From assembly GCA_045110515.1 (NCBI GenBank), contig JBGCGD010000018.1, forward strand, positions 1-64,000: a DNA stretch of 64,000 nucleotides. Reading direction: 5' to 3'. Within the stretch, counting starts at the first letter, position 1, and each line of letters begins with the position of its first letter. The stretch is from Granulosicoccus sp045110515 (GTDB lineage Bacteria; Pseudomonadota; Gammaproteobacteria; Granulosicoccales; Granulosicoccaceae). Made by a program: the position numbers and the translations under genes. Positions 44,350-53,344 of the stretch are shown here, piece after piece. Below the pieces are notes generated by a model. That model did not search any database, was not told the origin of the DNA, and worked only from the letters and a program-made list of their open reading frames with translations.

Positions 44350-45381
44350 TCAGTCTTTTAGTGATGCAACGTAGCGAAGTCGGATCTGGTCGGCGATTAC
44401 CGCGAAGATCAACAACCCGCCAAGCACTACCGTCTGCAGATAGGATTCAATTCGAGCCAGGTTCATTCCGTTCTGTACGAGTCCTATAAATAAAGCCCCC
44501 AGAATGACATTTTCCAATCGCCCCACACCGCCACGTAGTGCGACACCAGCAATAACGCATGCTGCGATGGATTGAAGTGGCATCGATGCACCGATGTTGG
44601 CTTCACCTGTATCCAGACGAGCGGTCAGTAGCATGCCAGCAATGGCGGCTAGAATTGCACAAAGAACATAAGTCCAAAATAATGTTGCCTTGGTGTTGAT
44701 ACCCGAAAGTTGGGCCGCCTTAATGTTGCCCCCAACAGCGTAAAAGTGACGCCCGAATGGTGTACGGTATAAAACTACGTACAACAAAACCACAATAATC
44801 GCTGCTACGTAGATGGGAGTGGGTATACCGTAAATAGATCCGAATCCGAATACATCGCCAAATTCTTGAGGCATGCCATAGACGGGCGTGCCGCCAGTTA
44901 GGAAAAGGGCGATCCCAAAACCCACCGATGTCATACCGAGTGACATCATAAAAGGCGATACACCAAAATACGCAACACCGATGCCGTTTGCGACGCCGAC
45001 CATCATACCCGCCAAAATGCCACCTAGGCAGCCGAGCAAGATAACCAGCCATACCAAATCAGGCATCGTAGGGTAGAGAAACGCCATAACCGTCGCGCCG
45101 ACTACAGATGTTAAGGCCAATATAGTGCCTACAGATAAATCAAATCCACCGGTTAGCAAACACAGCATTTGGCCCATAGACACGATAGCGAGATAAACCG
45201 ACTGGCGAAGCACGTTCAACAGGTTCCGGCCGGTAAGAAAATTGTCAGACATGAACGCAAACACCACCACTGCGATCAGTAACAAAAATGGTAAAATTCC
45301 CAGCTTTACGAATAAGCGTTTGGGCAGATTGGCAATTGATGATTTTTTTTCTGGCATAGTGTTTACTTGGTTGCTCATCAC
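44350..45381 (-). CDS. ABC transporter permease (RbsC-like)
   Basis: A 343-residue inner-membrane permease of the ribose/BPD_transp_2 type with about eight to ten hydrophobic segments. The family stretch GFDLSVGTILALTSVVGAT is near residue 80 and VGGNIKAAQLSGIN, the coupling-region signature (usual VGGNxxAArLSGI), near 220. SIAACVIAGVALRGGVGRLEN is also typical. It overlaps the ATPase gene by four bases. Substrates of this permease class are mainly sugars but also other small molecules; the gene context points to an amide, lactam or similar nitrogen compound. Confidence 0.88.
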   Translation of the reverse strand: MMSNQVNTMPEKKSSIANLPKRLFVKLGILPFLLLIAVVVFAFMSDNFLTGRNLLNVLRQSVYLAIVSMGQMLCLLTGGFDLSVGTILALTSVVGATVMAFLYPTMPDLVWLVILLGCLGGILAGMMVGVANGIGVAYFGVSPFMMSLGMTSVGFGIALFLTGGTPVYGMPQEFGDVFGFGSIYGIPTPIYVAAIIVVLLYVVLYRTPFGRHFYAVGGNIKAAQLSGINTKATLFWTYVLCAILAAIAGMLLTARLDTGEANIGASMPLQSIAACVIAGVALRGGVGRLENVILGALFIGLVQNGMNLARIESYLQTVVLGGLLIFAVIADQIRLRYVASLKD

Positions 45382-46940
45382 GCGGCCTCGTTTTCAAAAA
45401 AATGTGATAAGACATTGGATTCAGTAATTGCATCACCAGCAAGTTCTGCCTGGATATTTCCGCGATAGAAAACGTAAGTGCGGTTTGTCAGATGGAGTAT
45501 TTCAGGAAGATCTGACGAAATCAGAATTATTCCAGTACCGTTGTCGCAAAGCTCTCTAATGAATTCGTATATGGCCGCGCGGGTTCCAACATCAACGCCA
45601 ACGGTTGGCTCATCGAATATCACCAGATCAAACTTTTTGGTAAGACTTCGCGCAAGCATCAATTTCTGTTGATTACCACCTGAAAAATGTTCTGCAGCAA
45701 GCTCGATTTTATTCGGTGATAAGTTCAATCGGCTGGATAGAGTGCTGACTAAATCAACTTCTCCACGTCGATTAAGGAACCAACCGCTTGAAAACGGTTT
45801 TGAACCCAGTGAAGCCAACGCTATGTTTTCACGTGCCGAGCGCATCATCATAAGCCCCTCACGTCGTCTGTCGGATGGCAGATACAGCAAACCACTATCC
45901 AACATGTGCGTGGTTCGAGGTCGTGTATAAACTTTATCTTTAAAAGTGATCTTGCCCGAGGCCAATGGCGATGCACCAAAGCATGCCTGACCAAAGCGAG
46001 ATTTGCCTGATCCGACTAGGCCAGCTAATCCCACTATTTCACCACGCCGCACTGAAAGTGATACACGCTTTACGCTGTGGTCTGCGGTGGTTAGCTCGTC
46101 GGCCTCCAGTAAACTGTCACCTGGATTGAAGACAATACTCGGGAAAATCTGTCCGACGAAGCGCCCCGTCATGAGTCCGATAAGATCATCTTCGTTAGTT
46201 GTTTTAGCGCTAACGGTTTCGATAAATCGACCGTCACGCAGCACGGTAATGCGGTCTCCTATTTGACGAATCTCCGCCATACGATGTGTAATGTAAATTA
46301 TGCCAACCCCGTTAGCCTTCAGCTTGTTAACCAGCGTGAAGAGCTGTTCTGTCTCATGATTTGTTAGTGAAGCGGTTGGTTCATCAAGAATGAGTACAGA
46401 GAGATCTGAGCGAAACGCCTTCGCGATCTCGACCATTTGCTGCTCTGCTCGAGTCAACTGATCGACTTGAACTTTGGGATCGATATGGAAATCCAATTGA
46501 TCTAATATCGCCTGAGCTTTTTTTAGCTGTAGCCTAGGTCGGAGAAAACCTCGGCTTGTGTTTTCCCCACCCAAAAATAGATTCTCAGCGACCGTCATTT
46601 CTGGAATCAGAGAAAATTCTTGGAACACGGCACTGATTCCGTACTCACGCGCTTCGTGTACGCTCGTCAGATCAACCACTTTATCCGCAATTTTTATCTG
46701 TCCGTCCGTTGGCGTATTTGCTCCTGCGAGCATTGAAATCAGGGTTGATTTCCCCGCCCCGTTTTCGCCAAAGAGGATATGTACTTCACCTTCTCGAAGG
46801 TCAAAATTCATTGCGTCTAAAGCGCGTACACCAGGGTAGTCTTTAGTTAGCCCTACAGTTTCAAGTAAGGTCCGCGCGCCCATTGGGCGCGCTTCTCCTT
46901 CAAGCCGATTGGAAGAAAGAGAGTCGGCTGTGTTTTGCAT
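45378..46940 (-). CDS. ABC transporter ATP-binding protein (RbsA-like, two NBDs)
   Basis: A 520-residue ATPase with two nucleotide-binding halves. The first has Walker A GENGAGKST near 60, a variant signature around LTRAEQQMVEIAK and Walker B VLILDEPTAS. The second has a degenerate Walker A (GLVGSGKSR), the signature FSGGNQQKLMLARSL and IFDEPTVGVD. This is the RbsA/MglA arrangement that powers RbsC-type permeases. It is five bases after the binding-protein gene and overlaps the permease gene, making a complete importer together with them. Confidence 0.9.
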   Translation of the reverse strand: MQNTADSLSSNRLEGEARPMGARTLLETVGLTKDYPGVRALDAMNFDLREGEVHILFGENGAGKSTLISMLAGANTPTDGQIKIADKVVDLTSVHEAREYGISAVFQEFSLIPEMTVAENLFLGGENTSRGFLRPRLQLKKAQAILDQLDFHIDPKVQVDQLTRAEQQMVEIAKAFRSDLSVLILDEPTASLTNHETEQLFTLVNKLKANGVGIIYITHRMAEIRQIGDRITVLRDGRFIETVSAKTTNEDDLIGLMTGRFVGQIFPSIVFNPGDSLLEADELTTADHSVKRVSLSVRRGEIVGLAGLVGSGKSRFGQACFGASPLASGKITFKDKVYTRPRTTHMLDSGLLYLPSDRRREGLMMMRSARENIALASLGSKPFSSGWFLNRRGEVDLVSTLSSRLNLSPNKIELAAEHFSGGNQQKLMLARSLTKKFDLVIFDEPTVGVDVGTRAAIYEFIRELCDNGTGIILISSDLPEILHLTNRTYVFYRGNIQAELAGDAITESNVLSHFFENEAA

Positions 46941-46945
46941 TTAAC

Positions 46946-48022
46946 TTACTCGACGCGGAAAACAGGCTTGAAACCGGCAGGCGCAAGTGTCGAGCTTGGG
47001 TCAAAGTCTTCAAAGTTATCTTGATCGACAACATAGAGTGCCGGACCTACATGCTTATCATATTCCTGGCCTTCAAGAATTCGTACAGCTTGATCAACCG
47101 CTACACGACCTTGTATTACCGGTGAGTCTGTGGGGGCTGCTAATATCTGACCGCGGCGAATGCCTTGATCCACACCAGGTGTGAAGTAATAGGACGCAAC
47201 TTTAATTTGTTCAGCGAGATCACGTGCACGCAAAATCGGTATTGCAGCTTCTGCTGTGACGGCGGTGCCAACAATATAGCTAAGGTCTGGATGCGCTTCT
47301 AACGTGTCCTCTACGAGTTTTGCTTGGGTCTCCTTACCTGTGTCACCGTACTTTGTCTCGATCAGCTCAACGTCACTGTCTTCCACTGCTCCGGAAAAGC
47401 CAGCATTCCCGGCCTCTACCCAACCCGCACCGGCAGGCCCTGGGAACCACGCAACCTTTACCTTGCCGGATCCAGTAGGGTGCTTACCAGCAAGGAATTC
47501 CCCAGTCTTAGCGCCCATCTCACCGAATGAAACAAGTGATTTTGCAGAAATTTCGGGTGAGCCAATTCCATTGATAATGTCGATCACTGGAATATCATTT
47601 GAACGGATTTCACTTACTAAATTGTTCAAACCATCAAACGCTATTGCGCCGATGATGACAGCATCAGCACCGGCTGCCACGCAATCTTCAATCTGTGAAA
47701 TCTGTTTGTTAAGTTCTGTGTACCCGCCGGCTTCGACGACTTGCATTCTGACGCCAAGACGTTTGGCTTCTTCGGTTACGCCATAGTTAACACCTAACCA
47801 GTAAGAGTCCTTCATGTGCGGAAAGGACACACACAGCTCCCAACCCTTCGATGCATTTTTAAGCGGTGAATATTTCTTATCAGTTCGTGGACTATCCATG
47901 TTGAACGCTGGTTCCCATACCTGAACCGGGTAGGGGTACCAATCTTCTGCATGGGCGGTTGTTGTGTAGGCCGAAACTGATATCGAGAGGGTGGTCATTA
48001 GGCCAACCAAACACTTTTTCAT
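46946..48022 (-). CDS. Periplasmic binding protein, TorT-like
   Basis: A 358-residue type I periplasmic binding protein with signal peptide (to about TTAHA). The opening of the mature chain, WYPYPVQVWEPAFNMDS, is characteristic of the TorT group, a branch of the ribose-binding-protein fold otherwise known for sensing TMAO. The core shows CVSFPHMKDSYWLGVNYG, AGADAVIIGAIAFDG and DTGKETQAKLVEDTL. Here it is paired with ATPase and permease genes, so it is a transport protein rather than a sensor partner. A strong ribosome binding site, GGAGGTG, precedes the ATG. As first gene of the operon it probably has the strongest expression. Confidence 0.85.
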   Translation of the reverse strand: MKKCLVGLMTTLSISVSAYTTTAHAEDWYPYPVQVWEPAFNMDSPRTDKKYSPLKNASKGWELCVSFPHMKDSYWLGVNYGVTEEAKRLGVRMQVVEAGGYTELNKQISQIEDCVAAGADAVIIGAIAFDGLNNLVSEIRSNDIPVIDIINGIGSPEISAKSLVSFGEMGAKTGEFLAGKHPTGSGKVKVAWFPGPAGAGWVEAGNAGFSGAVEDSDVELIETKYGDTGKETQAKLVEDTLEAHPDLSYIVGTAVTAEAAIPILRARDLAEQIKVASYYFTPGVDQGIRRGQILAAPTDSPVIQGRVAVDQAVRILEGQEYDKHVGPALYVVDQDNFEDFDPSSTLAPAGFKPVFRVE

Positions 48023-48360
48023 TTTTACACCTCCAATTGAGATTTATTGAATTTCGCACTCAGCGAGTGCCAGTTAACGTCCCTGTGTATTGCTCAGCGA
48101 CGACTGTTTATCGAAAATGACTTGAGCAGCGTGCATATGGTGAAGCGCAGAGGGGGTATTGTAAAATATGATTTTTAGGTTATATTTATCTGAAAATGAG
48201 ATACAGCGAGCTGAAAAGAGAGCATTGATGGGTAAGTTTGCCCGCTCGGTTTCAATAGAAAACGGACCAGTGCTGCCTCTGATTATCCGAAAATAGCCTT
48301 TCTCAGACTCATTTTCGAATAGTTTCTGTAAATCAAGAAATACAATATAAAAATTCGGAA
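48023..48360. promoter_or_regulatory. Divergent control region of the carboxylase/ABC operon and LysR gene
   Basis: The 338-base AT-rich region separates the divergent TorT-like and LysR genes. Two small inverted repeats may be operators: TATCT-N7-AGATA at 48187-48203 and CGAAAAT-N16-ATTTTCG at 48288-48317, the latter about 45 bases before the LysR start. LysR proteins usually bind such T-N11-A-type sites between divergent genes; assignment here is inference. Confidence 0.45.
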
Positions 48361-49284
48361 ATGCAGATGGATCTATCCCTACGCCAGATTCGTTACTTTA
48401 TTGCGGCTGCAGAAGCAGGCCAAGTCTCTAAAGCTGCGATGAATATTCACGTGTCTCAATCCGCGATCACAACGGCCATAAAAAAACTGGAACAGACAGT
48501 TGGCTCAAACCTGTTTGATCGAACTCATTCGGGCATCACGCTGACCTATGAAGGCAACCTGTTTCTGGAACATGCCCAACACATTGTTCAATCCGTTGAA
48601 GAGGCTGTCAGAATACCTAAGCGCGTAATGGAGGATGTAAGAGGCAACATCAACTTGGTTGTAACCTATACCGTTGCAGGGTATTTTTTACCCAAACTAA
48701 TAACACAATTTAGTCGCGCGTTCCCCAATGTCACAGTAAACCTGGCAGAAGCAGACAGATGTGATATCGAAGAGGGACTAATAAGCGAAGAGTTCGATAT
48801 TGCGGTTATGTTGACCAGCAATATCGTTAATCATGAAGACCTATCACATTCACCACTCATGCGTTCACGACGTCGGCTATGGGTTAGTGTGAATCACCCA
48901 TTCGTAAAACAGAAATCTGTGTCTCTTCAAGATATTTCCAAAGAACCCTACATTATGCTGAGCGTTGATGAGGCGAGCAATACGGCTCAACGCTATTGGA
49001 GTAATACCACATACCAACCAAACACCATCTTCCGGACGTCTTCTGTTGAAGCCGTACGCAGCATGGTGGCTAACGGCATGGGCGTTTCTCTCCTTTCGGA
49101 TATGGTTTATAGGCCGTGGTCGCTCGAAGGGAGGCGCGTAGAGGTATTGGATGTTGCAGAAAATATTCCCACGATGGTTGTTGGATTAGCGTGGGCCGCT
49201 GAAAGAGAAACCTCAATAACGGTGCAAGCTTTTGTGGATTTTATGCACCTTTCGATGGGGGCAGAACAACCTCTAAACGTGTAA
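48361..49284 (+). CDS. LysR-type transcriptional regulator
   Basis: A 307-residue LysR regulator. The N-terminal winged helix-turn-helix is clear (LRQIRYFIAAAEAGQVSKAA, then HVSQSAITTAIKKLEQTVG), followed by a periplasmic-binding-like effector domain with YFLPKLITQFSRAFPNV. ATG at 48361, with a second ATG two codons later. It is divergent from the TorT-like/ABC/carboxylase operon and is the natural candidate for substrate-dependent control of it. Confidence 0.88.
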   Translation: MQMDLSLRQIRYFIAAAEAGQVSKAAMNIHVSQSAITTAIKKLEQTVGSNLFDRTHSGITLTYEGNLFLEHAQHIVQSVEEAVRIPKRVMEDVRGNINLVVTYTVAGYFLPKLITQFSRAFPNVTVNLAEADRCDIEEGLISEEFDIAVMLTSNIVNHEDLSHSPLMRSRRRLWVSVNHPFVKQKSVSLQDISKEPYIMLSVDEASNTAQRYWSNTTYQPNTIFRTSSVEAVRSMVANGMGVSLLSDMVYRPWSLEGRRVEVLDVAENIPTMVVGLAWAAERETSITVQAFVDFMHLSMGAEQPLNV

Positions 49285-49669
49285 TGAAGGTGCATCATAT
49301 TGCGCCAATTGCTGACCTGCTTGGTAGGCTCGATTGGTATCTAAATACACGATGCACAAGATCGTAAATTTATAATGTTCAAACTATTAGCTATCCATTC
49401 CGATATTTGTCTGAATGAGCATATTGTGCTGCTATTCAAATTGATGTGTCGCAGCCATACCGGTTCGTGCGTCGAATTGCAGGATTATTAGTAATGAGCG
49501 CGACAATCGCAGATCAAATGATGACACACTAGTAGTGTTGCGGCTGCAGTATCTGCACTAGCAGACATTGGAGAAACCATAGTATCCGTTGCTAGCGGGA
49601 CATGGGTAGTGCGAACCCCATCCAGAGGAGAGCCGACGTATAAAACCTTCGGTTCACGCCACGGAGTGA
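49285..49669. other. Stretch without recognisable gene before the IS remnant
   Basis: No gene can be supported here. The 63-codon minus-strand frame at 49488-49679 and the opposite frames contain stops and no family pattern. The segment probably contains older debris of the insertion sequence whose end lies at 49855. Confidence 0.45.
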
Positions 49670-49855
49670 GCTTCAACAATATATCGAGATGAGTGTTTGA
49701 ACAGGTGGCTCTTTGACACTGCTCAAAAAGTCAGAAACGTATCGGACCTGTGGTTGAATGAATACAATCACTTTCGACCACATAGTTCATTGGGTTTACT
49801 AACTCCAATTAAATTCATGGAGCTTTGTGAAACAAGAATGAAAATGGTAGCTTAG
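49670..49855 (+). mobile_element. IS3-family transposase C-terminal remnant
   Basis: A frame of about 60 codons reads YRDECLNRWLF, then NEYNHFRPHSSLGLLTPIKF, and stops at 49853-49855. This is the end of an IS3-type OrfB integrase: the RDECLN block and the N-x-RPHSSLG-x-L-TP motif. Just upstream SFNN appears in another frame, where complete transposases have ESFNG before RDE, so a frameshift is also present. The DDE core is absent. It is a dead fragment, and no terminal inverted repeats were found. Confidence 0.7.
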
Positions 49856-49920
49856 CCAACAACCCTAACTTTGGTATTGGTGCCGTACACTTGGCCTAGC
49901 TAAAAGGAAAAACACACTTA

Positions 49921-50784
49921 ATGTTGAGGCTACTCACGTTAGCGCCCGCGATATTTTTATTGCTGTGGTCTGGCGGATTTACGGTTGCTAAAATCGGGCT
50001 TAGCTACGCTGACCCACTTACGCTGCTAGCCATTCGATACGGCTGCGTTGTTATTTTGCTGCTGCCATTTTGTTTAATTTACAAGCCCGCAATGCCCAAG
50101 ACGCTGTATGAATGGGCGAATCTGGCCTGTGTAGGGTTTTTAATACAAGTGGTTTATTTTGCGACAGGCTGGATGGCGTTTGTAAAGGGAAGCTCTGCAG
50201 GCAGTCTTGCATTAATAACCTCGCTACAACCTATATTAGTGGCTCTTCTCATGCCATTGGTATCGCGTGAGAGTGTCTCAGTAAAACGATGGATCGGTTT
50301 GGTGCTCGGGTTGACGGGGACATTTTTAGTGTTGTACGGCAATCTGGGAATACAACCTATTAGCGTCACCGTCCTACTGTTTTCGGTAACAGCATTGATA
50401 GCATTTACCTTGGCAACTGTGTGGGAAAAACGATTTGGTGTCTCTCATCACCCGTTGACGTCGAACATGGTTCAGTACATCGTCGGATTCGCGTGTACAT
50501 TGCCATTGGCTTTTTTATTCGAGCCTATGAATGTAACGATTACGCCTATGTTTCTTGCTGCTTTGGGCTACCTTGTTTTAGGTAATTCCATCTTAGCAAT
50601 CAGTCTGCTGTTAATGATGATTCGGAACGGAGAGGCAACACGGGTTAGTGCGCTATTCTTCCTTGTTCCTCCTACCGCTGCACTCATTGCATGGATAGTG
50701 ATGGATGAACAAATGACGGCTTTAGCGTGGCTGGGTATGGCCGTAGCAGCATTGGGTGTTTGGTTAGCAACTCGAACAAAGTAG
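49921..50784 (+). CDS. EamA/DMT-family transporter
   Basis: A 287-residue membrane protein with about ten hydrophobic segments arranged as two EamA repeats. The first has WSGGFTVAKIGLSYADPLTLLAIRY at the start, a hallmark of drug/metabolite transporters. The second ends with VPPTAALIAWIVMDEQMTAL. Members export amino acids or metabolites, or take up small compounds; the substrate is unknown. It starts 65 bases after the IS3 remnant. Confidence 0.88.
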   Translation: MLRLLTLAPAIFLLLWSGGFTVAKIGLSYADPLTLLAIRYGCVVILLLPFCLIYKPAMPKTLYEWANLACVGFLIQVVYFATGWMAFVKGSSAGSLALITSLQPILVALLMPLVSRESVSVKRWIGLVLGLTGTFLVLYGNLGIQPISVTVLLFSVTALIAFTLATVWEKRFGVSHHPLTSNMVQYIVGFACTLPLAFLFEPMNVTITPMFLAALGYLVLGNSILAISLLLMMIRNGEATRVSALFFLVPPTAALIAWIVMDEQMTALAWLGMAVAALGVWLATRTK

Positions 50785-50887
50785 GGAGGGTCAAAGCCAA
50801 ACACAGGCGTAAAAACACTACAACAAGCATGGCGATTGTTATTAACTTCTACCAATGCTAGGTGAAGCTTTTAGCGAAAATGCCGCA

Positions 50888-50926
50888 CAGCAAGGTAGCT
50901 AAACAATCTGAATAAGCCACCTTGCT
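50888..50926. terminator. Hairpin between convergent EamA and yghU genes
   Basis: CAGCAAGGT and GCT pair with AGC and ACCTTGCTG around a 14-base loop, with one A/C mismatch. It lies between the stops at 50784 and 51031. There is no strong T-run on either side, so its role as terminator is only likely. Confidence 0.45.
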
Positions 50927-51030
50927 GATACGTCAGGATAACCACTTAAAAGTGGAGTAAACAGAGCTTTATTCACTAACGAGCCTAGACACTCGCTAAG
51001 GATATGCCGCTTTTGTAACTATGTCTTCGT

Positions 51031-51903
51031 TTAACTCGAGGCTACTTTATCTTGAGTCTTCGTGTCGAAATCGTTGGCATCATGTCTTTCATGCAACTGG
51101 GATTCGGGCTCGCCAAACGTGCGATTGACCATTCGGCCACGTTTAACTGCTTCACGCTGGCTAATACGATCGGCCCATTCCACAACATGAGTGTAGGTGT
51201 GTGCTTCAAGAAATTCAGCTGCCGAATAAACCGTGTTTTGAATAACAGCCCCGTACCATGGGTAGATCGCTATATCGGCAATCGTGTACTCATCACCTGC
51301 AATGTACTTATTGTTCGCGAGCTGGCGATTAAGCACATCGAGCTGGCGCTTTGCTTCCATGGTAAAGCGGTCTATGCAGTATTCGATTTTGATGGGAGCA
51401 TACGCATAAAAATGTCCGAACCCACCCCCTAGATAGGGTGCGCTACCCATTTGCCAAAACAACCAAGATAAGCACTCTGTTCTCAGTGCAGGGTCTTTAG
51501 GTAGAAAGGCTCCATGCTTCTCTGCCAAATAGAGCAAAATGGAACCTGATTCGAATACGCGCGTGGGTGGCGTCGTGCTGTGGTCCAGTAGCGCTGGAAT
51601 TTTCGAGTTTGGGTTGATATCAACAAAGCCACTGCCAAATTGATCTCCATCGCCAATTTTTATCAAATGCGCATCGTATTCCGCTTCACTGATACCCAGC
51701 GCCAGTAGCTCCTCCAGCATAACTGTGACTTTGACACCGTTTGGAGTTGCTAGAGAATAGAGCTGCAAGGGGTGTCTACCGACGGGTAATTCCTTGTCGT
51801 GAGTAGGGCCTGCAATCGGGCGATTAATATTCGCCCAAGCTCCGCCACTTTCCGCCTCCCATTTCCAGACAGCAGGAGGGGTGTAATCAGATTCTTGACT
51901 CAT
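51031..51903 (-). CDS. yghU: Glutathione S-transferase, YghU type
   Basis: A 290-residue GST of the nu/YghU class, which shows disulfide-bond reductase activity toward organic disulfides and peroxides. Characteristic parts are the long N-terminal extension ending in HPLQLYSLATPNGVKVTVMLEE, the glutathione-site NPNSKIPALLDH and SGSILLYLAEK, and the C-terminal PYLGGGFGHFY. The Thr-Pro-Asn segment after the first strand replaces the Ser/Tyr/Cys of other GSTs. It is monocistronic, ending convergent with the EamA gene. Confidence 0.88.
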   Translation of the reverse strand: MSQESDYTPPAVWKWEAESGGAWANINRPIAGPTHDKELPVGRHPLQLYSLATPNGVKVTVMLEELLALGISEAEYDAHLIKIGDGDQFGSGFVDINPNSKIPALLDHSTTPPTRVFESGSILLYLAEKHGAFLPKDPALRTECLSWLFWQMGSAPYLGGGFGHFYAYAPIKIEYCIDRFTMEAKRQLDVLNRQLANNKYIAGDEYTIADIAIYPWYGAVIQNTVYSAAEFLEAHTYTHVVEWADRISQREAVKRGRMVNRTFGEPESQLHERHDANDFDTKTQDKVASS

Positions 51904-52197
51904 GAGGGTATCCGTGTGGTTGAGAGGTTTCTATACACTTGAAATCGTGTGAAGAATCGAGACTTAGGGATTACTAAGAGTGAATTCAAGCTGTAATTGT
52001 TCCGCAATGGTCCGATATTTTTCCATAAACTCATCGGCTCAGACTATCGTAGCCGATCCGACCCTCAACGCCGACTCACATTGAGCCCATTTGAGGGCTT
52101 ATGCAATGGGTCATTGTTCGTGCAGTACCCATAGAAAATTGGATTACGCTGCGGCAAGTGAAAACGGTTTGCTTAAAGTATTTTCATTTTGCCAATT

Positions 52198-52644
52198 TTA
52201 CTCCGGCATTAACGTACCTTTGATGGTGCGTGAATACCCACGAAACTGGGCAACCGTAACATGGGTCTGATTGACTACACGGATATCGTAGATGCCACTT
52301 CGCCCCTGTCGGGAGACTTCTGTGGCGATAGCGGTCAACGTATCACCGCTATTTACAGGCTTTATGTACGTGATAGTGCCATGCTGAGCAACGGTTCTTT
52401 GGTTATAGGTATTGCAGGCGAAAGCAAACGCTGAATCGGCTAGCGTGAATATATACCCGCCGTGACAATCGCCATGGCCATTGCACATGTGCTCCTTTAT
52501 GATCATGGACATATGACAAGTGCCCGGAGCGACCTCTGACAATTTCATGTCCAGAAACTGAGTTGCTTTGTCGCTCTCCCAAAGAGCGGCAGCACAGGAT
52601 TCGGCCAGCTGTTGAACAGATAATTGCGATGCTTCAGGTGACAT
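52198..52644 (-). CDS. PaaI-type acyl-CoA thioesterase
   Basis: A hotdog-fold thioesterase of about 148 residues. The catalytic segment NGHGDCHGGYIFTLADSAFAF with its Asp in TLADS matches PaaI, the phenylacetate-pathway thioesterase that hydrolyses hydroxyphenylacetyl-CoA and related acyl-CoAs. YIKPVNSGDTLTA is the second family block. I start at 52644 (MSPEASQLSVQQLAESC), which gives the usual PaaI length; an upstream in-frame start at 52770 would add 42 residues. No other paa genes are in the window, so the true acyl-CoA is uncertain. Confidence 0.85.
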   Translation of the reverse strand: MSPEASQLSVQQLAESCAAALWESDKATQFLDMKLSEVAPGTCHMSMIIKEHMCNGHGDCHGGYIFTLADSAFAFACNTYNQRTVAQHGTITYIKPVNSGDTLTAIATEVSRQGRSGIYDIRVVNQTHVTVAQFRGYSRTIKGTLMPE

Positions 52645-52804
52645 GGTCCGGATCCCTATTCGTTGATGGTAGTCGACGGGTTCAATAGCGCCAGTATACA
52701 ATCGTGCATGTGTTGTGTCCGCAGTGAGAGAGACCGTGTGCGGGTCAGATTCTTCGGCACTCACGGCCATAGACAGACTAATTTTTAAGGTAGTGAATTT
52801 TCTT

Positions 52805-53254
52805 ATGACTAAGTGGCGCCCGGTTCAGTCGGTACAGCCGAAAGTAATAGGCATTTGCGTGAACAGAGGGGCTCTGTTGGCAATGGAGGTTTACGCCGAC
52901 GATGGCAGCATCAAAGGAGTAAGGCCCTTGGGCGGCTTAATAGAATTTGGTGAAACACGCGAACAAGCCTTAAAGCGCGAGTTCTTAGAAGAGCTGGATA
53001 CGAAAATAGAGTTGTCCGGTCGTTGGAGAACGTTCGAAAACCTTTACGATCATGCCGGTATGCGGGGGCATGAAATCATCTTTGCTATAGGCATCAGCTT
53101 GGCGGACAAAAGCTTGTATAGAAAAGAGGTCATTGTCTTTTCAGAGGACAGTGGAACCTCAAATACCGCTCGTTGGTTCCCGTTAGAAGATATTAAAAGC
53201 GGCTCTGTAGAGTTATTTCCAACAGGTTTAATAGAAGCATTACAGCCTAGCTAA
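52805..53254 (+). CDS. Nudix hydrolase
   Basis: A protein of about 149 residues with a Nudix box GGLIEFGETREQALKREFLE followed by ELDT. The REFLEE core with its metal-binding glutamates is intact, but the Gly near the box end (consensus EExGU) is Asp here. The fold should hydrolyse a nucleoside diphosphate linked to another group; the substrate is unknown. The ATG at 52805 (MTKWRPVQSVQPKVIG) is used; a longer frame from 52715 overlaps the PaaI upstream region. It is divergent from the PaaI gene. Confidence 0.85.
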   Translation: MTKWRPVQSVQPKVIGICVNRGALLAMEVYADDGSIKGVRPLGGLIEFGETREQALKREFLEELDTKIELSGRWRTFENLYDHAGMRGHEIIFAIGISLADKSLYRKEVIVFSEDSGTSNTARWFPLEDIKSGSVELFPTGLIEALQPS

Positions 53255-53344
53255 ATGTAACCAATTGTCATAGCCCGTTGAAAAGACTTGAAAACAGCTG
53301 ACCCCGGGCCAACGCTTTATACACGTAAAAAACGGGAATACCCC

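Noticed and set aside
49488..49679. 63-codon minus-strand frame next to the IS3 remnant
   Set aside because: Antisense to remnant sequence; no family features. A faint likeness of the plus strand to a sugar-kinase segment was too weak to support.
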